DNA of 62,162 nt from a virus. A program made the position numbers and the translations under genes. The stretch spans positions 1-62,162 of the IMG/VR virus record IMGVR_UViG_3300031576_000512; one strand, 5' to 3'. The notes under the pieces were generated by a model that was not told the origin of the DNA, made no database searches, and saw only the letters and a program-made list of their open reading frames with translations. Shown here piece by piece: positions 41,944 to 50,035 of this stretch (the stretch's first letter is position 1; every line of letters starts with the position of its first letter).

Positions 41944-43146
41944 GTGTCAACGATGATGCAGATGTTCGATGAAGTCATGGTGTGTCTCGACCAGCAACTC
42001 AATGTTCTATTGGTGAGCGCACCTGGCATGGGTAAGAGTTCCTTCACCAAGTGGATGGCCAAAGAGCTCAAGATCCTTCACATCGACATCAATCTCTCGC
42101 AGAACGAAGGCATTGATGTTCACGGTGCTCGTGTCATCTCACGGGAGCCGAAAACCATCAACGGTCAGCAATGCACGGTGACCGTGCAGGCGCCACCAGA
42201 TTACGCCATCGACGCTGTCAATTCTCCAGTTGGCGCGCTCATTAACTTCGAGGAACTGACCTGTGTCCCGCCGGCAGAGGCCGGTCCGACGCTGGGCATC
42301 TTCTCGGACTACATCATCGGAGGCATTCGCCTCGACAGGGATAAGGTTGGCATCACGGCCTGCTGCAATCCGCCGGAGATGTCCGCCGGTGGTTGGAAGC
42401 TCAGCCTTCCCACCATCAATCGCTTTGTCCGACTCAACTTCGAGCAGGATGTAGGCGAATGGGCAGAGAACTTCATCACCTACTGGGACGACCCGCCAGT
42501 CATCAAGCGTTGGGGACGCGAGACTTCTGAGAGTGAGTGGTCTCGTGATCGTGCCGTCATTGCAGCCTTCGCCAAACAGTTCCCAGACCTGGTGAACAAG
42601 CCACCTGAAGCAGGGTCAGCGGAAGAGGCATTTTGCACATTCCGTTCGTTGGACTTCGCGAGCCGCATCAAGACGGGCTGTCGATTGCGCAACCTCAAGG
42701 AGGATCGGAGACAGAAGTTGTGGGCTGGCGCCATTGGCGCACCGGCCACCAAGCAGCTCTTCGAGTACCTCAACACCTTCGACTTGCCAGCTCCCAGCGA
42801 CATCATCGACAACCCGGACGATTTCGACATGTCGGTCGTCCCTTCGGACAAGATGTTCTACCTGATCATGGCTTGTGTCGCTGAGATTCTGAATCGGAAG
42901 CGTCAGGGTGACATCAAGAAGACTGACAAGAAGTTCCACGGTTACGTCATCAAGTCGTGGGAGAACATGTGGGAAATCTTGCTCCACGTACTCAAGAGCA
43001 AGGGACCCAAGGACATCGTGGCCGCAGCCGGTCGTCGTCTCGCTGACCCGATGAACTACCCCAAGGGCGCCGAACCGCCGGTGTCGATTGAAGAAGTCGT
43101 CAAGGTGGTGCGTGCATCCGGTGTCGATTGGAGACGCAGCAAATGA
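41944..43146 (+). CDS. MoxR-type AAA+ ATPase (400 aa)
   Basis: GTG start with AGGAG upstream. Walker A SAPGMGKSS (Lys31). The Walker-B region reads GALINFEEL, with Glu103-Glu104 where Asp-Glu is usual. ACCNPPEMSAGGWKLSLP is sensor-1-like, with an Arg-containing SRIKTGCR C-terminal to it. MoxR ATPases remodel proteins together with vWA partners; the partner here is the metallopeptidase-vWA at 44449. Overlaps the next gene by four bases. Confidence 0.8.
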   Translation: MSTMMQMFDEVMVCLDQQLNVLLVSAPGMGKSSFTKWMAKELKILHIDINLSQNEGIDVHGARVISREPKTINGQQCTVTVQAPPDYAIDAVNSPVGALINFEELTCVPPAEAGPTLGIFSDYIIGGIRLDRDKVGITACCNPPEMSAGGWKLSLPTINRFVRLNFEQDVGEWAENFITYWDDPPVIKRWGRETSESEWSRDRAVIAAFAKQFPDLVNKPPEAGSAEEAFCTFRSLDFASRIKTGCRLRNLKEDRRQKLWAGAIGAPATKQLFEYLNTFDLPAPSDIIDNPDDFDMSVVPSDKMFYLIMACVAEILNRKRQGDIKKTDKKFHGYVIKSWENMWEILLHVLKSKGPKDIVAAAGRRLADPMNYPKGAEPPVSIEEVVKVVRASGVDWRRSK

Positions 43147-43712
43147 GTTTTGCTGTTCAGATTGAGTGCAGCGATGAGCAGCACCATGTTGTGGTCGATC
43201 TGGAGCAGCAATCAGTTCGAGCTCCTGCTCATCCCATCGAGCTCATGCAGCGCTACAAGGCATTGTATGAGCTCGGTGGTGAGCCGCTGCCCTGCTGTCT
43301 CTTGGCGATCTGGTGGTCTGAAAAGATTTATCCTGGCTATCTACGCCTGGAGATGGACACCGGTGAACCAGAAGTGAGCAGATTACTTCGCCTGAAACTC
43401 TATGCAAAGGTCTATCCTTCTGTTGGTGTCTATCATCAGACGCCTATGGTCGTCGTACCTCGGTTCAAGTCGCCACTGCTGGTTGGCCAGGAAGGTTACC
43501 ATATCGGCGGCAAGGGTCAGATCATCAAAAAAGTAGATGCCTACCATAATGCTGGCGGCACCACTGTTTATCACAAACCAACTCAGCGCATCTTGGTTGG
43601 TGAGGACTGGATGATTGCCAAGCATCTTTTCATGCGTTCGAGCGAGGAGTTACTGCAACATGATGGCGATCCCGATCCGTTGTGGCTTGAAACAACATCG
43701 GATCATCCTTGA
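43143..43712 (+). CDS. Paralogue family member 1 (189 aa)
   Basis: QIECSDEQHHVVVDLEQQ and YKALYELGGEPLPC align with the next two genes. The C-terminal half (VVYHKPTQ-like GTTVYHKPTQRILVGEDW) also matches the second copy. Encoded inside the MoxR-vWA operon, so possible client or adaptor. Function unknown. Confidence 0.6.
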   Translation: MSFAVQIECSDEQHHVVVDLEQQSVRAPAHPIELMQRYKALYELGGEPLPCCLLAIWWSEKIYPGYLRLEMDTGEPEVSRLLRLKLYAKVYPSVGVYHQTPMVVVPRFKSPLLVGQEGYHIGGKGQIIKKVDAYHNAGGTTVYHKPTQRILVGEDWMIAKHLFMRSSEELLQHDGDPDPLWLETTSDHP

Positions 43713-44160
43713 TTTCAGCTCTGGTGCCGTCATCTTTGGAGATCACAGCAAAGAGGAAGTTGATCGTCACCTGGCGTGGGTTGATTTGGGTGGGGAGAAG
43801 TGTGGCTGCCTTCAACTTGTCACATGGTTAAACAGGATCTTCCAGTCGCGTATTCTTAGGCTGATTCGCTATGCTTCAGAACCGTACCTCTGGACTAAGT
43901 GGCGGGTTGAGGCATCCAAACGAATACGAAAAGCTGCTGGGATTCCCGGCTCACAATGTTCGATCAGCGTTCTGGACGGCGGCTTTCCACCAACCAAAGC
44001 TGGGCGTAGTTCGTATTACACGAACAAATCGGGCGTCATTGTTCATAACGCCAGCGCTTATCGTGGCGCCTGGGGTAAACCAATCTACCATCCATCAACA
44101 ATCAAGATTGAGGTCGGACATGAGTGGCTCATCCAAGAGGATCTTGCACAACTTTGCTGA
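43660..44160 (+). CDS. Paralogue family member 2 (166 aa)
   Basis: PIRCGLKQHRIILDFSSG and LAWVDLGGEKCGC align with members 1 and 3; GKPIYHPSTIKIEVGHEW with the end of member 1. It starts 53 bp inside the previous gene. Function unknown. Confidence 0.55.
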   Translation: MMAIPIRCGLKQHRIILDFSSGAVIFGDHSKEEVDRHLAWVDLGGEKCGCLQLVTWLNRIFQSRILRLIRYASEPYLWTKWRVEASKRIRKAAGIPGSQCSISVLDGGFPPTKAGRSSYYTNKSGVIVHNASAYRGAWGKPIYHPSTIKIEVGHEWLIQEDLAQLC

Positions 44161-44167
44161 GAATATC

Positions 44168-44452
44168 ATGAACGCCTCTACTTTCTCCATTCCAGTCAAA
44201 TGTGGTGGTAACACGCATCAGATCGTAATCGATCCGTTGACGCTCAAGGCTACTGTTGCTGATCACGTCACACCAATGAGTCGTTATGAAGCCCTCAACG
44301 AGCTCGGCGGCGAGGCTCCAGAATGTCACCGAGTGTGTTGGATGTTCAACGAGATGTCCAGTTCGTTTCGAGACAAGCCAGAGAATTTCTGGATTTTCAT
44401 CAAGGAGCTGGCAGAATTCTGCCTCGAATCATCAAAGGAAGTAGCGAAATGA
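44168..44452 (+). CDS. Paralogue family member 3, short (94 aa)
   Basis: FSIPVKCGGNTHQIVIDPL and YEALNELGGEAPEC align with members 1 and 2. The C-terminal half of the longer members is missing. Start by homology; an alternative ATG at 44120 exists. ATGA overlap with the next gene. Confidence 0.55.
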   Translation: MNASTFSIPVKCGGNTHQIVIDPLTLKATVADHVTPMSRYEALNELGGEAPECHRVCWMFNEMSSSFRDKPENFWIFIKELAEFCLESSKEVAK

Positions 44453-45765
44453 CTACACCTATACCACCTGTGCCAAAGATCAGCGACAACGATATTTATG
44501 CGGCTCGACTGCGAGCCTGTGATGCGACTCTGGGCTTTCCATACCTCAGCTACGCTTTGCTAAGTATGGTCCCGGTCATCACTGATCGTGTGCCTACTTG
44601 TGCAGTTGATCGGTGGTGGCGTGTGTATGTCAACCCGAACTTCTTCGCCAAGTTGACACCTGATGAAGGTGCCATGGCCATGGTTCACGAGACCTGGCAT
44701 TTGCTGCTCGAACATGCCGATCGGGCAGACCGGCAAGGCATACCTGTTAGTGACAATGAGATCTGGAACTTCGCTGGTGACATCGAGATCAATCAGCACG
44801 ATGCGATCTACAAGAGGCTACCAGGGGAACCACTGACGCCTGACACCTTCAAGTTCAAACCCAACCTGCTGGCTGAGGAATACTACGAGCTGCTCAAGAA
44901 GCTGCCGAAGATCACCATCAGCATCCAGCCAATGCCTGGCTCAGGACATTGCGGTTCGTGTGCCCATGGCAACTCGGCTGACTACGAACTCCCGGCCCCG
45001 ACTCACACGACCGGCGATGGTCAGGATGGCAAGAAGAATGGAAGTAGTCATGTGCCCGGCATCAGTGAGGCACGCAGCAAGATTATTGCCCAGGAAGTCG
45101 CACGTCAGATCCAAGAAGCTTCCAAGACCAGAGGCAATGTGCCAGCCGGTTGGCAACGCTGGGCCGACAAGTTCCTGACGCCAAAGGTTGATTATCGACC
45201 GTTCTTGCGTCAGAGCATCCAGGGCATGATCATCTCGAAGTCGGGTTATTCCTATCCGAGCTATCGCAAGCCAAGTCGTCGACAGCATCTCAATCCCGAT
45301 TTCTTGCGTCCGTATTACAAGGACATCTTGCCCAAGGTGGCCATGATCATTGACACCTCTGGGTCGATGAGTGATCTGCAGGTTGGCCAAGGCATCGCTG
45401 AGGTTGATGGCGTCTTGCAGACGTTCTCTCACCGAGCAGACATTGCTGTGTACTTCACCGACACTGCAGCTGCAGCGGCACAGAAGGTTCGCAGCACCCG
45501 TGACCTTCGACCTATTGGTGGCGGTGGTACAGACATGGGCGCCGGCTTTCAAGCGATCGACGCAGATGCCAAAAAGAACCCTAACTCGCAACCGTCGACG
45601 ATCATCGTCATCACTGATGGTTACACACCATGGCCAGACTTGCCGCCTAACTACGCCAACGTCTTGGTTGTTCTAGTTGGCGACGGTACATCAGCTCCGT
45701 GGGCCAAGGCTCCAGTGCATGCAACCATCAAGCTGCAGCTACCGGAGCCACGACAGAGTGCGTGA
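44449..45765 (+). CDS. Metallopeptidase-like plus vWA domain protein (438 aa)
   Basis: The N-terminal half contains HExxH (His80, Glu81, His84 in MVHETWHLLLEH) and WNFAGDIEINQ, as in the DUF2201 metallopeptidase-like group. The C-terminal half is a vWA domain with MIDAS DTSGSMS (Asp302, Ser304, Ser306), GGGGTDM and VITDGY. A Gly/Ser-rich Cys-containing linker joins them. This is the expected partner of the MoxR ATPase two to five genes upstream. Confidence 0.82.
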   Translation: MTTPIPPVPKISDNDIYAARLRACDATLGFPYLSYALLSMVPVITDRVPTCAVDRWWRVYVNPNFFAKLTPDEGAMAMVHETWHLLLEHADRADRQGIPVSDNEIWNFAGDIEINQHDAIYKRLPGEPLTPDTFKFKPNLLAEEYYELLKKLPKITISIQPMPGSGHCGSCAHGNSADYELPAPTHTTGDGQDGKKNGSSHVPGISEARSKIIAQEVARQIQEASKTRGNVPAGWQRWADKFLTPKVDYRPFLRQSIQGMIISKSGYSYPSYRKPSRRQHLNPDFLRPYYKDILPKVAMIIDTSGSMSDLQVGQGIAEVDGVLQTFSHRADIAVYFTDTAAAAAQKVRSTRDLRPIGGGGTDMGAGFQAIDADAKKNPNSQPSTIIVITDGYTPWPDLPPNYANVLVVLVGDGTSAPWAKAPVHATIKLQLPEPRQSA

Positions 45766-45785
45766 AATCATCTCGTCCTGCTGGA

Positions 45786-45830
45786 GAAGAGGGTGGTCCA
45801 GTGAAAGCTGTCGCTACCCTCTTCTTTTTT
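45786..45830 (+). terminator. Rho-independent terminator
   Basis: GAAGAGGGT (45786-45794) pairs with ACCCTCTTC (45816-45824), followed by six T. Confidence 0.85.
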
Positions 45831-45871
45831 AGTCAGTGGGCGGTTATCCTGTAGCAAGTGGAGGAAGCAGT

Positions 45872-46438
45872 ATGACTTGGCTCGAAATTTCTCTAATGGC
45901 AGTTCTACCAGTAGTTGTGATCTGGTTATGGCACCGCCATGAAGAGAAGGTGAAAGAGTACGAAGGACTGAAGCTCGCAGTAGATCGCCTTCGAGTGAAC
46001 GTCGACGTTTTCTTCTCACCAGACGGTGGCTGTGCAAAGGCAATCTGCGCCGAGATCGACCAGGCACACGATGTGATCTTGGTCATGGCGTACTACTTAA
46101 CCAGTGTTGAGATCATCTCTTCTCTTGCCCTGGCAGTCACTCGTGACGTTAAAGTCAGCCTGATTACCGACGATAAAGGCGACAACTCTGCGAACCTGGA
46201 GTGGCTTCGCAAGAACGCTCATGAACACTGGGTCGACAAACGCCATGCAATCATGCACAATAAGGTCATGGTGATCGATGGCCGGGTGGTGATTACAGGC
46301 TCGTTTAACTTCACCGAAAATGCAGAAGAGAACAACGCTGAGAATCTGCTGATCATCCGATCCCACCGGGCTGCTGATTGCTATGCTGGTAACTGGCAGA
46401 CACACAAACAGCACTCCGTCCCGGGGAAACCAGCATGA
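45872..46438 (+). CDS. Membrane-anchored PLD-family nuclease (Nuc-like)
   Basis: GGAGGAAG precedes ATG 45872. An N-terminal transmembrane helix (about residues 3-20) is followed by a single HKD motif HNKVMVIDGRVVITGSFNF with downstream Asn/Glu residues, as in the dimeric Nuc endonuclease group. 188 residues fits that class. Could degrade host or competing DNA at the membrane. Confidence 0.8.
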   Translation: MTWLEISLMAVLPVVVIWLWHRHEEKVKEYEGLKLAVDRLRVNVDVFFSPDGGCAKAICAEIDQAHDVILVMAYYLTSVEIISSLALAVTRDVKVSLITDDKGDNSANLEWLRKNAHEHWVDKRHAIMHNKVMVIDGRVVITGSFNFTENAEENNAENLLIIRSHRAADCYAGNWQTHKQHSVPGKPA

Positions 46439-46743
46439 CCATCAAGCTGTATGATGCTGTTCGGCAGTGCATTCGCGCACAGCTCAATCTCCACACAGCG
46501 CAGCAAACACTTGCTGATCCTGTGAATATCGATGTTCATCGAGACCAACTGAAGCGTGGCACTTTGCAAGAGGCGATGTACATGTCCATTGGCGTCCTTG
46601 CTCGTCTGGACGTCATCAACGATCCGTTCAATGATGAGGTGCAAGCCTCTGCACGTGAACTGGTTGGCATCATTTCTCGGCGGTTGGACATTGACGCCGA
46701 GGATAAATTCGGAGTACCTTTGAAATCAAAGGAAACTTCGTGA
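46435..46743 (+). CDS. Unknown helical protein (102 aa)
   Basis: ATGA overlap with the nuclease. Helical and charged, no recognised motif. Co-transcribed with the nuclease, so a possible regulator or inhibitor. Confidence 0.55.
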   Translation: MTIKLYDAVRQCIRAQLNLHTAQQTLADPVNIDVHRDQLKRGTLQEAMYMSIGVLARLDVINDPFNDEVQASARELVGIISRRLDIDAEDKFGVPLKSKETS

Positions 46744-46757
46744 TTAACTCCTGGAAC

Positions 46758-46773
46758 GAGTAATTTTTTACTC
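46758..46773 (+). promoter_or_regulatory. GAGTAA-TTTT-TTACTC leader palindrome
   Basis: Identical 16-mer to 16866, ending 12 bases before ATG 46786 and abutting AAGGA. Confidence 0.6.
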
Positions 46774-46785
46774 AAGGATGCACTC

Positions 46786-47259
46786 ATGGCGAAGGGCCGT
46801 CATTACCATTATCGCAAGCTGGAATTCTGGGCCGAGCGTGGTTTGATCAACATTATTGACGAACGCTTCCCACCCAGCCATGTGAAGGCATTCACCGTTG
46901 TGACTGTCCGTGACTTTCTGCTTCGGCTTAACCATCTCAATCAAGAGGTGAAGCGCTGGGGCAAGAAATGGCCGGACGAGCGAGATGAACTGGTGAAGAT
47001 GATTGAGAATGGTGTTGAGTGCTGTCGCAATGCCAAGGCCCAGGGGCGGCCAGACGATCCTCGTGCTGTGGCCGATATGCTCAGGCACCGCCATCATTTC
47101 ATGCTCTACGCTGGCACCAGCGCCGATCCAACTGGCGCCCTATCCTCATCTGAAGCACCCGAGAACGTGCTTCTACCACCAATGCCGCAAGCAGACCCAA
47201 ACAAGCCTGTCACTCCACTGCTTCCCGAACCGGTTTCTGTGTCCAAGTTGTTCACCTGA
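46786..47259 (+). CDS. Unknown protein (157 aa)
   Basis: Basic Trp/Arg-rich helical N-terminal domain and a Pro-rich tail. No recognised family. Confidence 0.6.
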   Translation: MAKGRHYHYRKLEFWAERGLINIIDERFPPSHVKAFTVVTVRDFLLRLNHLNQEVKRWGKKWPDERDELVKMIENGVECCRNAKAQGRPDDPRAVADMLRHRHHFMLYAGTSADPTGALSSSEAPENVLLPPMPQADPNKPVTPLLPEPVSVSKLFT

Positions 47260-47271
47260 AAGGGGGACGTC

Positions 47272-48270
47272 ATGTCAGTTCGCAAGCAATTCCTGTTCGC
47301 GCCGGTGCTCTTCGCCCTCGTGGTTGCCCTTGTCGTGCCAGGTGAGGTGCCCGCACAAGAGAAGCCTGTCAAGATCTCACAATATCTTCAGGATGTCAGC
47401 GTTACGGTCCGGGCTGGCCCCTATTCTGGTTCTGGTGTGATGGTGCAGACCAAGGATGGCCAGATCTGGATCTGGACGGCTGCACACGTCATCGCACCCT
47501 TGCGCACCACTCGAAAAGTTATCGATGACAAGGGCTCCGAACGAACGAAGGTCGACTTCGAGGATGCCAAGATTCTCCGCTTCAACAAGGACAAGGGGGA
47601 AGGCCGCATCGTATCGAGCTATTCAGGTGATGCAGAGGTGATCCGTTACTCTGATGCTGGCTTCGGCCACGACCTGGCTCTGTTGCGGTTGCGTGACAAA
47701 GACTTCAAGCCAGGTAGCAGCGCCAAGTTCTTTCTCGAAAAGAGCATTCCTGACATCGGCGAGGATTTGTACCACTGCGGTTCGTTGCTGGGGCCAGTCG
47801 GCTCCAACAGTTTGACCAGTGGCATCATGTCGCAACATGGACGTGTCTTCGACGGTAAAATCTATGATCAGGTAACGGCAACGTCATTCCCTGGCAGCTC
47901 CGGCGGTATCGTCTGTCTCAGGGAGGATGGACGTTACGTGGGTATGTTGGTCATGGGTGCTGGCGAAGGCTTCGGCATCGTCGTCCCAGTTCGCCGTATG
48001 CGAGATTGGGCCAAGAAAGTCGGTGTCGAGTTTGCACTCGATCCTTCTGTCAACGTCCTCAGCGACGATGATTTGAAGGTCAAACCAATTGAAGACGCAG
48101 CTTTCGGTGGTGGGGCTGCTGCCCACAAACAACGCGAAGCCGCTGGATTGAAATACATGCTCTTCAGCGAACAAGATGATCTTTCCAGGTCAGCCCGCAC
48201 GCTGCGGCAGTGGTTTGAGCGACCAGGGTTGTTCCCGGTCGCCACGCCCAAGCGCCACGATGACCCGTAA
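47272..48270 (+). CDS. Exported trypsin-like serine protease
   Basis: A signal peptide (about residues 1-28, FAPVLFALVVALVVPGEVPAQ region) precedes a chymotrypsin/HtrA-like fold. Triad: His72 in WTAAHV, Asp134 in GHDLALLRL and Ser210 in FPGSSGGIV. No PDZ domain; a C-terminal extension of about 70 residues is of unknown role. Secretion implies action in the periplasm, on the host surface or on secreted virion parts. Confidence 0.85.
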   Translation: MSVRKQFLFAPVLFALVVALVVPGEVPAQEKPVKISQYLQDVSVTVRAGPYSGSGVMVQTKDGQIWIWTAAHVIAPLRTTRKVIDDKGSERTKVDFEDAKILRFNKDKGEGRIVSSYSGDAEVIRYSDAGFGHDLALLRLRDKDFKPGSSAKFFLEKSIPDIGEDLYHCGSLLGPVGSNSLTSGIMSQHGRVFDGKIYDQVTATSFPGSSGGIVCLREDGRYVGMLVMGAGEGFGIVVPVRRMRDWAKKVGVEFALDPSVNVLSDDDLKVKPIEDAAFGGGAAAHKQREAAGLKYMLFSEQDDLSRSARTLRQWFERPGLFPVATPKRHDDP

Positions 48271-48287
48271 GACAACGGGAGGCAAGG

Positions 48288-48713
48288 ATGCCACTTATGA
48301 CTCGTGAAGCCTTCAAACAAGGCTTTATCAAGCAATGTCGCGACGAGGGCCTGACCAACGAGGGTCAGGTCCTCGCTCGCATCAGCCAGTTGATCGTTGA
48401 TCTTGAGAAACGGGCTGCTAGTCCAGCCGATATTCTCAATTCACTTGGTCAGCAGATGGCACCGTCATTGCCACAGAAGCCATCAGATCAAGCAGGAGAA
48501 AGACAATCACCATGGCCAGTAATGGTTGCTGGTGGTATTGGATTGCCTTTTGCTGCTGGTGCTGGTCTTGGTATCCTTGGAAGCAAGCTGAAGGGTAACT
48601 GGCTGGATGAAGGAGACGTGCATCAACAGGAACTCATTGATGAACTTCGACGTCAAACTGCACTCGCCCGCCAGTACAGCCGACTGGGGGGCGCGTCGCC
48701 ATCGTCGTTTTAA
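48288..48713 (+). CDS. Gly-rich membrane-active virion-like protein (141 aa)
   Basis: Starts after GGGAGG. N-terminal amphipathic helix ends in IVDLEKRAASP (K-x-A motif), followed by a Pro/Gln linker and a Gly/Ala hydrophobic segment (VMVAGGIGLPFAAGAGLGIL). Same building plan as the larger proteins at 3194 and 6924. Confidence 0.6.
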   Translation: MPLMTREAFKQGFIKQCRDEGLTNEGQVLARISQLIVDLEKRAASPADILNSLGQQMAPSLPQKPSDQAGERQSPWPVMVAGGIGLPFAAGAGLGILGSKLKGNWLDEGDVHQQELIDELRRQTALARQYSRLGGASPSSF

Positions 48714-48738
48714 CTATTGGATGTTTTGAGTAAAACGG

Positions 48739-49185
48739 ATGTCTCTCTTCAAATACTTCGGAGAGCAAGGGGATCTTCACGGCGGTAGATTGTTCTGGTC
48801 GAAAAACTTGCCGGTTCCATTCCGAGGAGCATTTGCCCCTACGCTCACCCAGAATGAACTCGAATCCGAAGTTGATGTCCAGTATGACTATCACTCTGAG
48901 TTCTTCGACCTTGCCATACTGGAACAAAAAGAGAAGTTCGACTGGGTGATGGACCGCATCGTCAACGGCCTCTTCACCCATCATTTCGTATGCCGTAACG
49001 TAGATCATGAAAAAGGCCGGGTTACGGTGTATATTGAGTGGAGTCAGAGATACGCTCAATTGTCTCCACAGGCACGAGCTGCGAGGAACCAAGGCCATGT
49101 CCTCTCTCCTGGATCAAGCGGATTGCAGAGTCCTGCATGGCAAGCTGGGCTTGCTGGGCAGCAACACCCATCCACTGGTGTCTGA
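48739..49185 (+). CDS. Unknown protein (148 aa)
   Basis: Alpha/beta N-terminal part (about 1-105), then a Ser/Gly/Gln-rich tail. Overlaps the next gene by 89 bp in another frame, so the tail may be partly spurious. Confidence 0.5.
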   Translation: MSLFKYFGEQGDLHGGRLFWSKNLPVPFRGAFAPTLTQNELESEVDVQYDYHSEFFDLAILEQKEKFDWVMDRIVNGLFTHHFVCRNVDHEKGRVTVYIEWSQRYAQLSPQARAARNQGHVLSPGSSGLQSPAWQAGLAGQQHPSTGV

Positions 49186-50020
49186 GAAATCGGCTATTGA
49201 TGCAGCTCAACCTTACTTTCCAGAGCGTGTACAACTGAACCCACAGTGGGGCGAGCACCGCAATCAGTTGCTCAAGACTTTGGCCTTGCTTGGCCTCAGT
49301 GGTGCTGCTATCGGTGGTGGCATTACTGGTGGCATTGGCTTCCATAAGTTGCGACAGATGCAGAAGGAGCGTCCGCCTGCTCTACCTGGTAACATTCCAG
49401 TCCACATGCCAATCTCGCGTCTTCCCGAAGAAGAGAAGACGGCAGCCATGCCAGCCGAAGTGCCACTCGCGCACTGGCGGCATCTACTTGGCCAAGCTGC
49501 ACAACACATGACACAGATTCCTTGGGCTTGGCCAGCGATGGTTGGTGTTGGCAGTGCTTCGATGTTGGGCGCCAGCACACTGGCCAATAAATACATGCAC
49601 GGCAAGATGAAAGAGCAGCGTCAACAGCAACTTGATCAAGCTCAACAAGAGTTCGACCAGTCGATGCTTGATCGTTACGAGCCAAGTGAAAAAGTTAGTG
49701 CAGCTCTCGATCAACTCTACGCCGTGGTCGAGAAACAGGCTCAAGATCCGGAACTTGATCCATTGCTCAGCGGCGGTCAGTCAGGCTGGGCAATTGGTGC
49801 TCCATCGATGGTGCCTATGGGCGCTGGCCTTCTTGGTCTTCGTGCCGGCTATCGTTGGGGTGAGGGTCGTAAACCAGAAGCATTGCTTCACGATGCGATC
49901 CAACAGCGAGCTCTCATGCGCGCACGAGCTATGCCCTCGCCGATCTTCATCAATCCTATGGGCGTCAAACAACAACCAAGGAAGAAGACAGAAGGCGAGA
50001 AGAAGGAGCCGGCTGAGTAA
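49097..50020 (+). CDS. Glycine-zipper virion-like protein (307 aa)
   Basis: Hydrophobic Gly-rich segments (about residues 60-82, 145-165 and 235-255) alternate with polar linkers. Contains EEEKTAAMP and VVEKQAQDP, two K-x-A motifs. Lies directly upstream of the RNA polymerase gene and has the same build as the proteins around it. Likely virion component. Confidence 0.65.
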   Translation: MSSLLDQADCRVLHGKLGLLGSNTHPLVSEKSAIDAAQPYFPERVQLNPQWGEHRNQLLKTLALLGLSGAAIGGGITGGIGFHKLRQMQKERPPALPGNIPVHMPISRLPEEEKTAAMPAEVPLAHWRHLLGQAAQHMTQIPWAWPAMVGVGSASMLGASTLANKYMHGKMKEQRQQQLDQAQQEFDQSMLDRYEPSEKVSAALDQLYAVVEKQAQDPELDPLLSGGQSGWAIGAPSMVPMGAGLLGLRAGYRWGEGRKPEALLHDAIQQRALMRARAMPSPIFINPMGVKQQPRKKTEGEKKEPAE

Positions 50021-50035
50021 TGGTTGGAGGGCAAG

